A stretch of DNA of 33,260 nt from Streptosporangiaceae bacterium (GTDB taxonomy: Bacteria > Actinomycetota > Actinomycetes > Streptosporangiales > Streptosporangiaceae): contig JASHOI010000405.1 in NCBI GenBank assembly GCA_030041195.1, positions 1-33,260 of the forward strand, in the 5' to 3' direction. Position numbers and translations under genes: made by a program. Positions 1-8,319 of this stretch are shown here, one piece after another. Every line of letters begins with the position of its first letter. The first letter of the stretch is position 1. The notes under the pieces are model-generated. The model had not been told where the DNA came from. It worked only from the letters and a program-made list of their open reading frames with translations, and made no database searches.

Positions 1-619
1 GGAGTGCGACCTGGCCGCGCGCATCGCCGCCGCGCTCGAGCAGCGCCGGATCCTGCCGTCGGTGCTGCTCGTCGGCGGCGCGCAGCGGCGCCGCGCGTTC
101 CGGCACCCGGTCCCGACCGGCACGGTGACCGGTGGCGATGTCCTGGCCGTCATCGTCGGCGTGCGCGGTGGCCTGAACGTCGCGTGCTCGCGGACCGCCG
201 CCGCGCGGCCGCCAGCCGATGACCTGGCGCAGCGGCACCTCGCCGCGTGCACGGTCGAGGCCGCCATGATCGACGCGACCCGCCCGGGCGGCACCTGGCA
301 GGCCGCGCTGGAGGCGGGCCAGGCCGCGTACGCGGGCCTGGGCATGCCCGACGAGTGGCGCCAGCACGTGCAGGGCGGCCCGATCGGGTACCTGTCCCGC
401 GAGTTCGACGTCGTGCCCGGCACCGCCGGCGCGGCAGCGGCCGTGCAGCCCGGGGCCGCCTTCGCCTGGAACCCGACAGTGCGCGGCGGCAAGTCCGAGG
501 ACACCTTCGTGGTGACCCCGGACGGTGCCCGGCCGGTGTCCAACACCGCCAGCTGGCCATCGCTGACCGTCCACACCCCGTCAGGGCCGGTCCCCCGGCC
601 CGCGATCCTGCGCACCTGA
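1..619 (+). CDS. M24-family (Xaa-Pro peptidase/creatinase fold) protein, C-terminal part
   Basis: The gene is cut by the left edge; the frame is open from base 2 and ends at TGA 617-619. The visible ~205 residues have the layout of the C-terminal pita-bread domain of M24 metallopeptidases: a RHPVPT segment, then PGAAFAWNP and GGKSEDTFVVTPDG. The last is equivalent to the fifth-ligand 'EDT' motif. The usual His region reads QGGPIGYLSREF and the usual EPG reads WNP, so two of the expected metal ligands look replaced. This recalls a divergent actinobacterial M24 branch rather than a canonical aminopeptidase. It lies 69 bp upstream of an amino-acid permease and is probably its operon partner, so a hydrolase acting on an imported amino-acid derivative is plausible. 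That role is inference. The first two ligands are outside the window. Confidence 0.7.
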   Translation, partial: ECDLAARIAAALEQRRILPSVLLVGGAQRRRAFRHPVPTGTVTGGDVLAVIVGVRGGLNVACSRTAAARPPADDLAQRHLAACTVEAAMIDATRPGGTWQAALEAGQAAYAGLGMPDEWRQHVQGGPIGYLSREFDVVPGTAGAAAAVQPGAAFAWNPTVRGGKSEDTFVVTPDGARPVSNTASWPSLTVHTPSGPVPRPAILRT

Positions 620-688
620 GACACCCGAGACGCCCCGAGACGCCCACGACGACCTGGAAACGTCCCCCCGAAAAGAGGTTCCGCCGCG

Positions 689-2161
689 ATGAGCAACGAG
701 CCGAGCCCCCCGAGCAGTGACACATCCCCCACCGGGCTGGCCGAAAGGTCGGTCGGCCTGCGCGGTGACTGGATCGCCTCCATCACCAACGTGGCCCCCA
801 CCGCCGCCACCACGCTCACGATGGCGGCCCTGATCGCCGCCTCCGGGCTGGGATCGCCGCTGGCGCTGCTCGTCGCCGGCGGCGCGATGCTGTGCTGCTC
901 GGTCGCCTATCACCGGCTGAACAAATGGCAGGCATCGGCGGACGCCCCGGTCCGCTGGATCGCCAAGGGCCTGTCTCCGATCATCGGGTTCGCGGTCGGC
1001 ATCCTGATCCTGATGACGGCGCTGACCTCGAACATCGGCAACATCACGCTGATCGGGTCGACCGTGCTCAGCCTGATCGCGCCGAGCCAGACCAACAACA
1101 AGCCGCTCACCTGGGTGGTGGCCACGATCATCTGCCTGCTCGTGGTCGCGATCGCGATCATCGGGGTGAAGGTAACCATCCGGTTCGAAGGCTGGGTCAT
1201 CCTCGGCGAGTACCTGATCATCGGCACGCTCGCGATCTGGGGCCTGACCAAGGAACTGACCTCGCACGCCGCGGGCATCACGCATCCGACCTGGTCGTGG
1301 TTTACCACGTCGCACTCGCCCGGCGGGTCCACCGGCCTGATCGCCGGCGTGGTGATCGCCACATTCCTGCTCGGCGGCTGGGACTCACCGATCTACCTCG
1401 GCGACGAGCAGCAGCGGCCGAGGGACCCCGGCCGGTCGGTGATGATCTCGATCACGTTCTGCACGCTCTGGGTGGTCTTCCTGTTCATCTGCCTGCAGGG
1501 CCTCGCCCCGGCCAGCGCGATCACCGCGAACGCCAGCAACGTGCTGCCGTTCCTGGCCAGCCGGCTGTCCGGCAAGGTCTTCGTCGACCTGGTCGCGCTC
1601 GCCGTGATCGCCTCGTTCGCCACCACGACCCAGTCGCAGATCGTGGACGGCAGCCGGGTCATGTTCGGCATGTCGCGCGACAAGACCGTGCCCACGCGGC
1701 TCGGCAAGGTGAGCAGGTTCCGCACCCCGGTCGCCGGGCTGGTGGTGATGGGCGTGATCCCGATCATCGCGCTGGTCCTGTACCTGGCCAGCGCCAGCCT
1801 GCAGAAGACGATCATCTACATCGACTCCACCGGCGGCCTGCTGTTCGCTAGCTACTACGTGGTGATCTCGCTGTACAGCATCTGGTACTACCGCGGCGTG
1901 CTGACCCGCGACGTCAAGGAGTTCACGCTGGGCCTGCTGCTGCCGCTGATCGGCTCGGCGGTGCTGGTGTACGTGATCATCAAGTCGCTGCCCGGCACGC
2001 CGGGTGTCGTCAAGATCCTCGCTTTGGTGCTGTTCCTGGTCGGCATCCCGCTGGCGCTGCTGTCCAAGGCGATCACCCGGGCGCCGTTCTTCAGCACCAA
2101 GCCCGAGCGCTACCGCGAGGATGACCAGGAAGGCCAGCCCGCCGTGACCGCGGCGAGCTGA
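689..2161 (+). CDS. APC-family amino acid permease
   Basis: This 490-residue integral membrane protein has about 12 hydrophobic segments and matches the length and style of amino acid-polyamine-organocation (APC) permeases. After a short Ser/Pro-rich cytoplasmic N-terminus, the GLRGDWIASITNVAPTA stretch resembles the conserved first APC helix region. Later segments such as LLGGWDSPIYLGDEQQ resemble the mid-protein APC motif around TM6. The ATG at 689 is preceded by a purine-rich AAAAGAGG about 11 bases upstream. The charged C-terminal tail (KPERYREDDQEG) is probably cytoplasmic. It sits between the M24-like gene and the dehydratase on the same strand, with only 3 bp to the next start, so the three are likely co-transcribed. 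The transported amino acid or amine cannot be read from the sequence. Confidence 0.88.
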   Translation: MSNEPSPPSSDTSPTGLAERSVGLRGDWIASITNVAPTAATTLTMAALIAASGLGSPLALLVAGGAMLCCSVAYHRLNKWQASADAPVRWIAKGLSPIIGFAVGILILMTALTSNIGNITLIGSTVLSLIAPSQTNNKPLTWVVATIICLLVVAIAIIGVKVTIRFEGWVILGEYLIIGTLAIWGLTKELTSHAAGITHPTWSWFTTSHSPGGSTGLIAGVVIATFLLGGWDSPIYLGDEQQRPRDPGRSVMISITFCTLWVVFLFICLQGLAPASAITANASNVLPFLASRLSGKVFVDLVALAVIASFATTTQSQIVDGSRVMFGMSRDKTVPTRLGKVSRFRTPVAGLVVMGVIPIIALVLYLASASLQKTIIYIDSTGGLLFASYYVVISLYSIWYYRGVLTRDVKEFTLGLLLPLIGSAVLVYVIIKSLPGTPGVVKILALVLFLVGIPLALLSKAITRAPFFSTKPERYREDDQEGQPAVTAAS

Positions 2162-2164
2162 CCG

Positions 2165-3853
2165 GTGCGCAGCGACGCGTGGCTGGCCGGCGACGACGAG
2201 GTCGCGCTGAACCACCGCGCGGCGCTGCGCCCGGCGGGCACGGGCCGGCCGCTGATCGGCATCGCCTGCACCGCCAGCGACCTGAACCGCTGCGACCGCG
2301 GGCTCACCGAACTCGCCGAGGCGGTGCGGGCCGGGGTGCGCGCGGCGGGCGGGCTGCCGCTGGCGTTCCCGGTGATGTCGCTCAGCGAGGACCTGATGGC
2401 GCCCACCGCGATGATGTACCGGAACCTGCTGGCGATCGAGGTCGAGGAGACCATCAGGTCGCAGCCGCTGGACGGGATCGTGGCCCTGGGCAATTGCGAC
2501 AAGACCGTGCCCGCGTACCTGATGGCGCTGGCCAGCGCGGATATCCCGGCGCTGCTGGTCACCGGCGGGTTCCGGGCGCCGGTGACGTTCCGCGGCGAGC
2601 GGCTCGGCAGCGGCACCTCGCTGTGGCGCTACGACGACGCGCGGCGCGCCGGGCGGCTCGGCGACGCGGACTGGGCCCGGCTGGAAACGTGCCTGGGCCA
2701 GAACCTGGGCGCCTGCAACACCATGGGCACGGCCTCCACCATGGCGATCATGGCCGAGACGCTGGGCATGATGCTGCCGGGCACCGCGGTGGCCGGCACC
2801 GGCGACCCGCGGCTGCTGGCGGGCGCCGAGGCCGCCGGCCGCCGGATCGTGGCCATGGTCGCGGCCGGGAGCCGGCCCTCGGCCGTGCTGACCGACGCGG
2901 GCTTCGGCAACGCGATCACCGCACTGGCCGCGATCGGCGGGTCCACGAACGCGATCATCCACCTCTGCGCGGTCGCGGGCCGCCGCGCGATCCGGCTGCC
3001 GCTGCGGCGGTTTGCCGAGGCCAGCGCGGCGGTCCCGGTGATCGCCGACATCAGCCCGGTCGGCGCGGGCCTGATGCCGGACCTGGCGGACGCGGGCGGC
3101 GTTCCGGCGGTGCTCTCCGAGATCGCACCGCAGCTCGACCTGACCGTCCCCACCGCGGCCGGGCCGCCGCTCGGCGAAGTGCTGGCCGCGGCCACCCGCA
3201 AGGGCGGCGCGATCAGGCCGGTTGAGGACCCGGTGACCCGCGCGCCCGCGTTCACGGTGGTGCACGGCAACCTGGCCCCCGACGGAGCCGTGATCAAGAC
3301 CGCCGCGGCCAGCCCGGCGCTGCTGCGCCATCGCGGCCGGGCCGTGGTGTTCCACTCCTACGTCGAGATGCGCGACCGGATCGACGACCCGGCGCTCGAC
3401 GTCACCCCGGACTCGGTGCTCGTGCTCGCCGGGTGCGGGCCGGTCGGCGCCGGGATGCCGGAGTGGGGCATGATCCCGATCCCGCGCAAGCTGCTCGACC
3501 AGGGCGTCACCGACGTGCTGCGGATCAGCGACGCGCGGATGAGCGGCACCAGCTTCGGCACCGTGGTGCTGCACGCAGCGCCGGAGAGCGCCGTGGGAGG
3601 CCCGCTGGCCAGGCTCCGGGACGGCGACGTGATCCGCCTGGACGCCGCGGCCGGCGAGCTCACCGCCGAGGTCGACGCCGCGGTGCTCGCGGCCCGCGAG
3701 CCGGTGCTGCCGCCAATCACCGACCTGCGCGGCTGGCCGCTGCTGCACCGCCAGCACGTCACCCAGGCGCCCGAGGGATGCGACTACGACTTCCTGCAGG
3801 CCCGCACGCCCGGCCAGGTTCGCTTCGCCGAGCCGGTCATCGGCCGCTCCTGA
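2165..3853 (+). CDS. IlvD/Edd-family dehydratase
   Basis: This 562-residue protein belongs to the dihydroxy-acid / sugar-acid dehydratase family, which uses an Fe-S cluster and Mg2+ to remove water from 2,3-dihydroxy acids. The three expected cluster cysteines are visible: Cys43 (SDLNRCDRG), Cys111 (LGNCDKTVPA) and Cys184 (LGACNTMGTASTM). Lys113 of the CDK motif corresponds to the carbamylated Mg-binding lysine known from the family. The C-terminal part holds the DARMSGTSFGTVVLH motif typical of the family. CDKT instead of CDKS, and the context, suggest a sugar-acid or other catabolic dehydratase rather than biosynthetic IlvD, but the substrate is unknown. The start is GTG 2165, three bases after the permease stop, so translation is probably coupled. 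The stop codon is part of a perfect palindrome shared with the convergent gene. Confidence 0.88.
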   Translation: MRSDAWLAGDDEVALNHRAALRPAGTGRPLIGIACTASDLNRCDRGLTELAEAVRAGVRAAGGLPLAFPVMSLSEDLMAPTAMMYRNLLAIEVEETIRSQPLDGIVALGNCDKTVPAYLMALASADIPALLVTGGFRAPVTFRGERLGSGTSLWRYDDARRAGRLGDADWARLETCLGQNLGACNTMGTASTMAIMAETLGMMLPGTAVAGTGDPRLLAGAEAAGRRIVAMVAAGSRPSAVLTDAGFGNAITALAAIGGSTNAIIHLCAVAGRRAIRLPLRRFAEASAAVPVIADISPVGAGLMPDLADAGGVPAVLSEIAPQLDLTVPTAAGPPLGEVLAAATRKGGAIRPVEDPVTRAPAFTVVHGNLAPDGAVIKTAAASPALLRHRGRAVVFHSYVEMRDRIDDPALDVTPDSVLVLAGCGPVGAGMPEWGMIPIPRKLLDQGVTDVLRISDARMSGTSFGTVVLHAAPESAVGGPLARLRDGDVIRLDAAAGELTAEVDAAVLAAREPVLPPITDLRGWPLLHRQHVTQAPEGCDYDFLQARTPGQVRFAEPVIGRS

Positions 3854-3885
3854 CCGCCGCCCCAGCCGTCACCCGGCGGCGGTCA
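3851..3885. terminator. Bidirectional terminator containing both stop codons
   Basis: Bases 3851-3861 (TGACCGCCGCC) and 3875-3885 (GGCGGCGGTCA) form a perfect 11-bp inverted repeat with a 13-nt loop. The outermost three bases of each arm are the TGA stop codons of the two convergent genes. There is no T-run, which is common for terminators in high-GC actinobacteria. Its position makes a bidirectional terminator likely. Confidence 0.75.
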
Positions 3886-5139
3886 GTGCTCCAGCAGCGT
3901 GAAGATAACCGCCCGGTCGTTTGTCGCCGGCGCGACCGGCCCTATCCCGGTCACGGCATCTCCGGACGCCGCCAGCGCGGTGATCTCGTGCGTCCTTTCC
4001 GTGCCAGGAGCGGTGATGCCGCTGACGTGCGCCAGCGTCCACGCGTCCCCGCCCGCGCGAAGCTCCCACACGGCCACCTGCCGCAGACCCGGCGTGCCGT
4101 ACTGCCCGGCGGCAACGAACCCCCGGTCGCTGGCGGCCAGAGCGGTGACGACCGCGCCCGGCTGCGGTAGCTGGAACACTTCCTGCCACCAGTTGCCGCC
4201 ATCGGCGGAAGACACCGCGAACGCCGGGGTGATGCGGGCACCTGCACCGTCGGAGCCACCTGTCGCGACCACCCGGTCTCCGATGACTGCTACCTGGTTC
4301 AGCTGGGCGTTGGCCGGGCTGGGCATGACGATCGTCCGCCACGTCGTCCCATTCGAGGTAACCCACACCGCCGGCTTGCCCAGGTGCGAACCCACGGACA
4401 CGAAACCATCCGGCAGAGCCGCGACCGCCAGGGTCTGGCTCGAGCCGGTGCTGTTGTTCACGTCATGTCCGCGGGTCCAGGAGGTCAGGTTCTGCGACCA
4501 CCAGACGTCCCCGACGCAGCCACCCCCGGGCACCGCCAGCTTGCCGAGGATGACGTACCCGCGGGGGCCCCCGGTGGCCGACACGACGGTGACCTTGCCC
4601 AGGTCTGGCGCGATGCTCCCGGGTGCCGACCGCCACGTCGTGCCGTTCGCCGACCAGAGGACGATGGGGCCCGGGACCCCCACGGCGAGCCATCCTGCCG
4701 GGCCGTAGGTCACGCTGGTCAGCGCTCCCGCGGTGGACCGTGCCGGCAGCGAGGTGATCAGGGTCCACGTCCCCCTGGCGTCCTGGCTCCAGATCGCCGG
4801 GTGCCCGTCGGCGCTGCCGACGGCGAGCCGCAGGCCGTCGTCGGCGGCGATCGCGTTAACGGCCAGCCTTGGCGTGCCAGCCGGTGGCAACTGGCCTGGA
4901 TATCCGGCGAGCGAAGTCGTGGCGAGAACTGGCAGAGCCGGCAAGGCCTCCGCCGCTTCCCGGTTGGCTGATCGCCGGCCGGACTGCGGGGTGCTGCCAG
5001 CCGGCAACGCGAGCGTGGCGATGATGGCCGCAGCGGCGATCACCGCTACCCCAACCGCTGCCAGTGCTGCGCGACTGCGCCTGATCTCCCTGCTGCCTAG
5101 CCGGATGGTGTGAGTTCGCTTACCCTGCATAGCTGCCAT
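3883..5139 (-). CDS. Membrane-anchored beta-propeller protein (Asp-box-like repeats)
   Basis: This 418-residue protein has a short basic N-terminus, one transmembrane segment at about residues 22-45 (ALAAVGVAVIAAAAIIATLA), and an external domain of repeated ~45-residue blades. Blades carry sialidase/BNR Asp-box-like motifs: SANGTTWR, TSNGTTWRT, SSADGGNWWQ. I do not recognise a catalytic set, so a binding, scaffold or sensor role outside the membrane is the most that can be inferred. The external domain aligns over ~340 residues with the C-terminal half of the divergent gene 5713-8319; shared segments include GSSQ-LAVAA, VGKPAVW-like turns, and DVWWSxNLTSWTR. ATG 5139 lies 8 bases after GAGGAG; GTG 5142 is an alternative start with 5-base spacing. 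It ends in the palindrome shared with the dehydratase gene. Confidence 0.75.
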   Translation of the reverse strand: MAAMQGKRTHTIRLGSREIRRSRAALAAVGVAVIAAAAIIATLALPAGSTPQSGRRSANREAAEALPALPVLATTSLAGYPGQLPPAGTPRLAVNAIAADDGLRLAVGSADGHPAIWSQDARGTWTLITSLPARSTAGALTSVTYGPAGWLAVGVPGPIVLWSANGTTWRSAPGSIAPDLGKVTVVSATGGPRGYVILGKLAVPGGGCVGDVWWSQNLTSWTRGHDVNNSTGSSQTLAVAALPDGFVSVGSHLGKPAVWVTSNGTTWRTIVMPSPANAQLNQVAVIGDRVVATGGSDGAGARITPAFAVSSADGGNWWQEVFQLPQPGAVVTALAASDRGFVAAGQYGTPGLRQVAVWELRAGGDAWTLAHVSGITAPGTERTHEITALAASGDAVTGIGPVAPATNDRAVIFTLLEH

Positions 5140-5712
5140 CACCAGTACTCCTCACACGCACGCAGGACACCCAGTCCGGTATGCGGCCAGTGACCGGACC
5201 ATAACGCCCCGCTTCCATGCGGCGTGTTCGCGCCAAACGCACCTAGAGGTACGTCATTCTGTGAAGACGCGTCACAACTAGGTACGAGGCCCGAACCCGG
5301 CCGGTTCAATGGCAGGCCCGGGCAATGGCCTCAACTTGCCACGGGACCGACTGCAGATGTCCCGCCGATCCGGCCGTGCGGTTCGCCGACCAGGTCGCAT
5401 CGATGAACCATTAGGCCGGTTCTATTGAGCCCATCGGTACATCGATAACTCCCCGCGAACGCGAGCCTGTGGCGGGAGTGCGCAGCGAGCGCAAAGTTAC
5501 CGCCGGGGCCGCTGGGTGGTGCTGGCGCTGGCGCTGGATGGTGCGGACGCTGCCTGGTTTATTGATCACTGAACCGGCTTTGGGCTTCCGCGCGTTCCAA
5601 AAGGGCAGCACAGGAAGTTGCCATTGCTGCCCGGCAGCTCCCTGCCGTTCTGGCCGACTGCGGCCTCCGGACTCAGCTGACTGCAGTTGCGTGGTCGGCG
5701 AAAGGGGGCGTG
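5140..5712. other. Divergent intergenic region between the two propeller genes
   Basis: This 573-bp gap lies between two divergent paralogous genes. I find no convincing gene in it; the open frames inside lack a ribosome site and family-like composition. It holds a possible -10 for the leftward gene, an inverted repeat at 5174-5199, and a TGTGA-N7-TCACA dyad at 5260-5276. No clear promoter for the rightward gene was found. Confidence 0.5.
5174..5203 (-). promoter_or_regulatory. Possible promoter and operator for the 5139 (-) propeller gene
   Basis: On the minus strand TATGGT (5203-5198) fits the actinobacterial -10 pattern TAnnnT. It overlaps a 7-bp inverted repeat GTCCGGT (5174-5180) / ACCGGAC (5193-5199) with a 12-base spacer, which would cover the start point. 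No good -35 is visible, so confidence is low. Confidence 0.35.
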
Positions 5713-8319
5713 ATGGAGAACAGACCGCCAATCCAGAATGGCAGCCAGCTCCCTGTCGCTGTGGGGCCTGCCGACGGTCAGCCATCCGAATGGTGGGGTG
5801 GTGATGGCTGGTGGAACGACGGCCTGCGGTCGGGTGGCCAGCAGTGGGACGGCCAGCAGTGGGACGGCCATGAGTGGGACCGCCAGGAATCGGACCGCCC
5901 GGAGTCGGACGGCGCCGGGTGGGCGCTGGCCGGCGACGTGGACCAGGCGCCACCGTACCCCGTCGGCAGCCAGCCCGGTCGTCCGTTCCTTGCCGGCCCG
6001 GGTCACAAGCCGCCAGCTGTGTTCGCTGAGCCCTGGCGGGTCGGCGCGCCCGGCGCGGCCACCCGCAGGACCGCCAGCCGCCGTGTGGCGGTCGTGGCCT
6101 TGCCGGTTATCGTCCTTGTCGCGGTGGCCGTCCTGGCGCTTACGCTGCTGACAGGTCACAGCCCGGGCGCGGGCCGGCCCAGCAACCGGCCTGCCGTGGC
6201 CGCGCTATCCGTACTCGCGTATCCCGGGCAGCAACAGCGCGGCGTTTCCCAGGCCATCGGCCGCATCGTCGGCTCAGGGAACACCGTCGTCGCCATAGGC
6301 TCACAGGCCACCGGGAGCGTGGTACGCCAGCAGTTCCTGGTGTCCACCAATGCCGGGGCCAGCTGGCGGCTGGCCCCGGTCCGCGGGCCAGGCGGCGGCC
6401 AGCCCCCGGTGGGCTATCCGGCCGTCCGGCTGGCCGGCGGCCCCGGCGGCTGGCTGGCGGTCGGCCCGCAGGCCATCTGGACCAGCCCTGATGGCCTGTC
6501 GTGGACGCTTTCGGCCACTCACGGCATCGCCCCGATGCTGCCCGGCGACTATATGTGGGTGCTGAACAGCACGTCCGATGGCTTCCTGGCGGCCGGTGTG
6601 AGCGCCGCCGGGACCGGCGCGGAACAGGCGGTGATCTGGACCTCCCGCGACGGCCTGACCTGGCAGCGGGAGACGGCCGCGCAACTGCGGCTGGCCGGCC
6701 CCGGCCAGAGGGTGCAAAGCATCTCCTACATCACCTCACGCGGCGATGACACGGTGATGTCCGGCACGGTCGTCAGCGGCAGAACGAGCTATTCCGCCGC
6801 CTGGCTGAGCACTGACGGTGGTTCCGCGTGGACCCCGGTGACCGTTCCGGCCGGCCATGGGGCCGGCGCCTCGATCACCGGCCTGGGATTCGACGAGTCC
6901 GGGCTGATCGCGATCAGGCCGGGCCGCTCTGCCAGCGGCGCCGGCGACGGCGTGGCCTATTTTTCCGCGAACGGGCAGGCGTGGCATTACGCGGCCACGA
7001 TTGAGGCACCCGGCGGGTGGAGCCCGAGCCTGGTGAAAGGCAGCGACTACGGCTTCGTCGTTACCGGCGCCAGCGCGGCGGGACGGATCCTGGCCTACAC
7101 CAGCACCGGCAGCGGGACCTCCTGGCGGCCGACCGCTTCGCTCGGCGATGCCGCCAGCGAGACGCTGGGCGGTGCCACCGTCGCCCAGGCCGGTACCGTC
7201 ATCGCCGTCGGCTCCACGGCCGCCAGCAACGTCGGCCAGCAGCCGGTGTTCCTCGAGGCGACCGCCGGGAACCCCAATGTGCGGGAGATCTCGCTGATGG
7301 ATATCCCCGGCGCCGTCGTGCCCGAGCTCGCGGTCAATGGGCTGGCGATCGCCGGCGGCCAGCAGGTGGCCGTGGGCAGCGCGGGCGGCTACCCGGCGGT
7401 GTGGCAGAAAACGGCCGGTGGTCGCTTGATCCTGGACACGTCGCTGGCGCAGGTGTCCGCCGACCCGAGCCTGAGCGCGCTGACCGATGTCACGCACGGG
7501 TCCGCCGGATGGCTCGCCGTCGGCGCGCCAGGCCCGGCGGTGTTCACCTCCGCCGACGGCACCACCTGGCAGCAGGCCCGCCCGATCACCGATGACCTGG
7601 CCGGGGCGTCCGCCGTGGCGGCCGCCGCCGGTCCGGCCGGTTACGTCATCGTCGGCAAGCTCGTCGCTCCGGGCGGAGCCAGCGTGGCCGACGTGTGGTG
7701 GTCGCCGAACCTGACCTCGTGGACCCGGGCACGCGACGTGACCAACGGAAACGGATCCAGCCAGATGCTCGCGGTCGCGGCAGGCACGCACGGCTTCGTG
7801 TCGGCCGGGTCATACGACGGCAAGCCGGCAGTATGGAAAAGCGCCAACGGCCGCACCTGGACGGTGGGCGTCCTGCCGCTGCCGGCAGGCGCCTCGGCTG
7901 GCGTAGTGCAGCAGGTCGCGATCGACGGGAACCAGGTCGTCGCCCTGGGCCAGGAGACGACCGCCGCCGGCAGCGTGCCGTTCGCCGACGTCTCGGCCGA
8001 CGGCGGCGCGAGCTGGACTCAGGCACCGTTCAGCGCACCCGGCCCCGGCGTGGCGTTCACCGCGCTGACCGCGGACGCCGGCGGCTTCACCGCCGCCGCC
8101 CAGTTCGGCAAGCCTGGACAGCAGCAGGTGGCGATCTGGACCTCGGCCGACGGGAAAACCTGGACGCGGGTGACGGCAAGCGGCCTCACGGGTCCCGGGC
8201 CGGGCGGTGGCTACCGAATCGACGCGCTCGCCCCGTCTGGCCAGGCGGTGACCGGCCTCGCCTCAATCACCACCCAGCAAAGCCAGCGGTTCTTGCGCAT
8301 AACCCTGCCCGGCCGCTGA
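5713..8319 (+). CDS. Membrane-anchored double beta-propeller protein with W-rich repeat N-terminus
   Basis: This 868-residue protein has three parts. Residues 1-123 are hydrophilic and probably cytoplasmic, with Trp-rich runs and a 5-residue repeat (QQWDG, HEWDR, QESDR, PESDG) at about 42-67. Residues ~124-147 form one transmembrane helix (VAVVALPVIVLVAVAVLALTL). The rest is outside and consists of many Asp-box-like blades (TSPDGLSWT, TSRDGLTWQ, SADGTTWQQ, SADGKTWTR), enough for two propellers. The second propeller is paralogous to the whole external domain of the divergent gene at 3883-5139. ATG 5713 is chosen because AAAGGGGG ends 4 bases upstream; GTG 5710 is too close to it. No catalytic motif is recognised, so function is unknown. 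The C-terminus is followed at once by a strong hairpin. Confidence 0.78.
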   Translation: MENRPPIQNGSQLPVAVGPADGQPSEWWGGDGWWNDGLRSGGQQWDGQQWDGHEWDRQESDRPESDGAGWALAGDVDQAPPYPVGSQPGRPFLAGPGHKPPAVFAEPWRVGAPGAATRRTASRRVAVVALPVIVLVAVAVLALTLLTGHSPGAGRPSNRPAVAALSVLAYPGQQQRGVSQAIGRIVGSGNTVVAIGSQATGSVVRQQFLVSTNAGASWRLAPVRGPGGGQPPVGYPAVRLAGGPGGWLAVGPQAIWTSPDGLSWTLSATHGIAPMLPGDYMWVLNSTSDGFLAAGVSAAGTGAEQAVIWTSRDGLTWQRETAAQLRLAGPGQRVQSISYITSRGDDTVMSGTVVSGRTSYSAAWLSTDGGSAWTPVTVPAGHGAGASITGLGFDESGLIAIRPGRSASGAGDGVAYFSANGQAWHYAATIEAPGGWSPSLVKGSDYGFVVTGASAAGRILAYTSTGSGTSWRPTASLGDAASETLGGATVAQAGTVIAVGSTAASNVGQQPVFLEATAGNPNVREISLMDIPGAVVPELAVNGLAIAGGQQVAVGSAGGYPAVWQKTAGGRLILDTSLAQVSADPSLSALTDVTHGSAGWLAVGAPGPAVFTSADGTTWQQARPITDDLAGASAVAAAAGPAGYVIVGKLVAPGGASVADVWWSPNLTSWTRARDVTNGNGSSQMLAVAAGTHGFVSAGSYDGKPAVWKSANGRTWTVGVLPLPAGASAGVVQQVAIDGNQVVALGQETTAAGSVPFADVSADGGASWTQAPFSAPGPGVAFTALTADAGGFTAAAQFGKPGQQQVAIWTSADGKTWTRVTASGLTGPGPGGGYRIDALAPSGQAVTGLASITTQQSQRFLRITLPGR
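5836..5910 (+). repeat. Five tandem 15-bp repeats inside the coding region
   Basis: Five 15-bp units run from 5836 to 5910. The first two are identical (GGCCAGCAGTGGGAC), the third differs by two bases, and the last two are more diverged. The period is a multiple of three and encodes [GR]-[QHP]-[QE]-[WS]-D pentapeptides in the cytoplasmic tail. Copy number may vary between strains. Confidence 0.85.

Noticed and set aside
1385..3757. A 2.4-kb minus-strand open frame opposite the permease and dehydratase
   Set aside because: It is an Arg/His/Gly-rich shadow of two well-supported genes, with no motif of its own.
5260..5276. CRP-like site TGTGA-N7-TCACA
   Set aside because: The classical CRP site has a 6-base spacer; here it is 7. 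It may still be a dyad for another protein but not a called CRP site.
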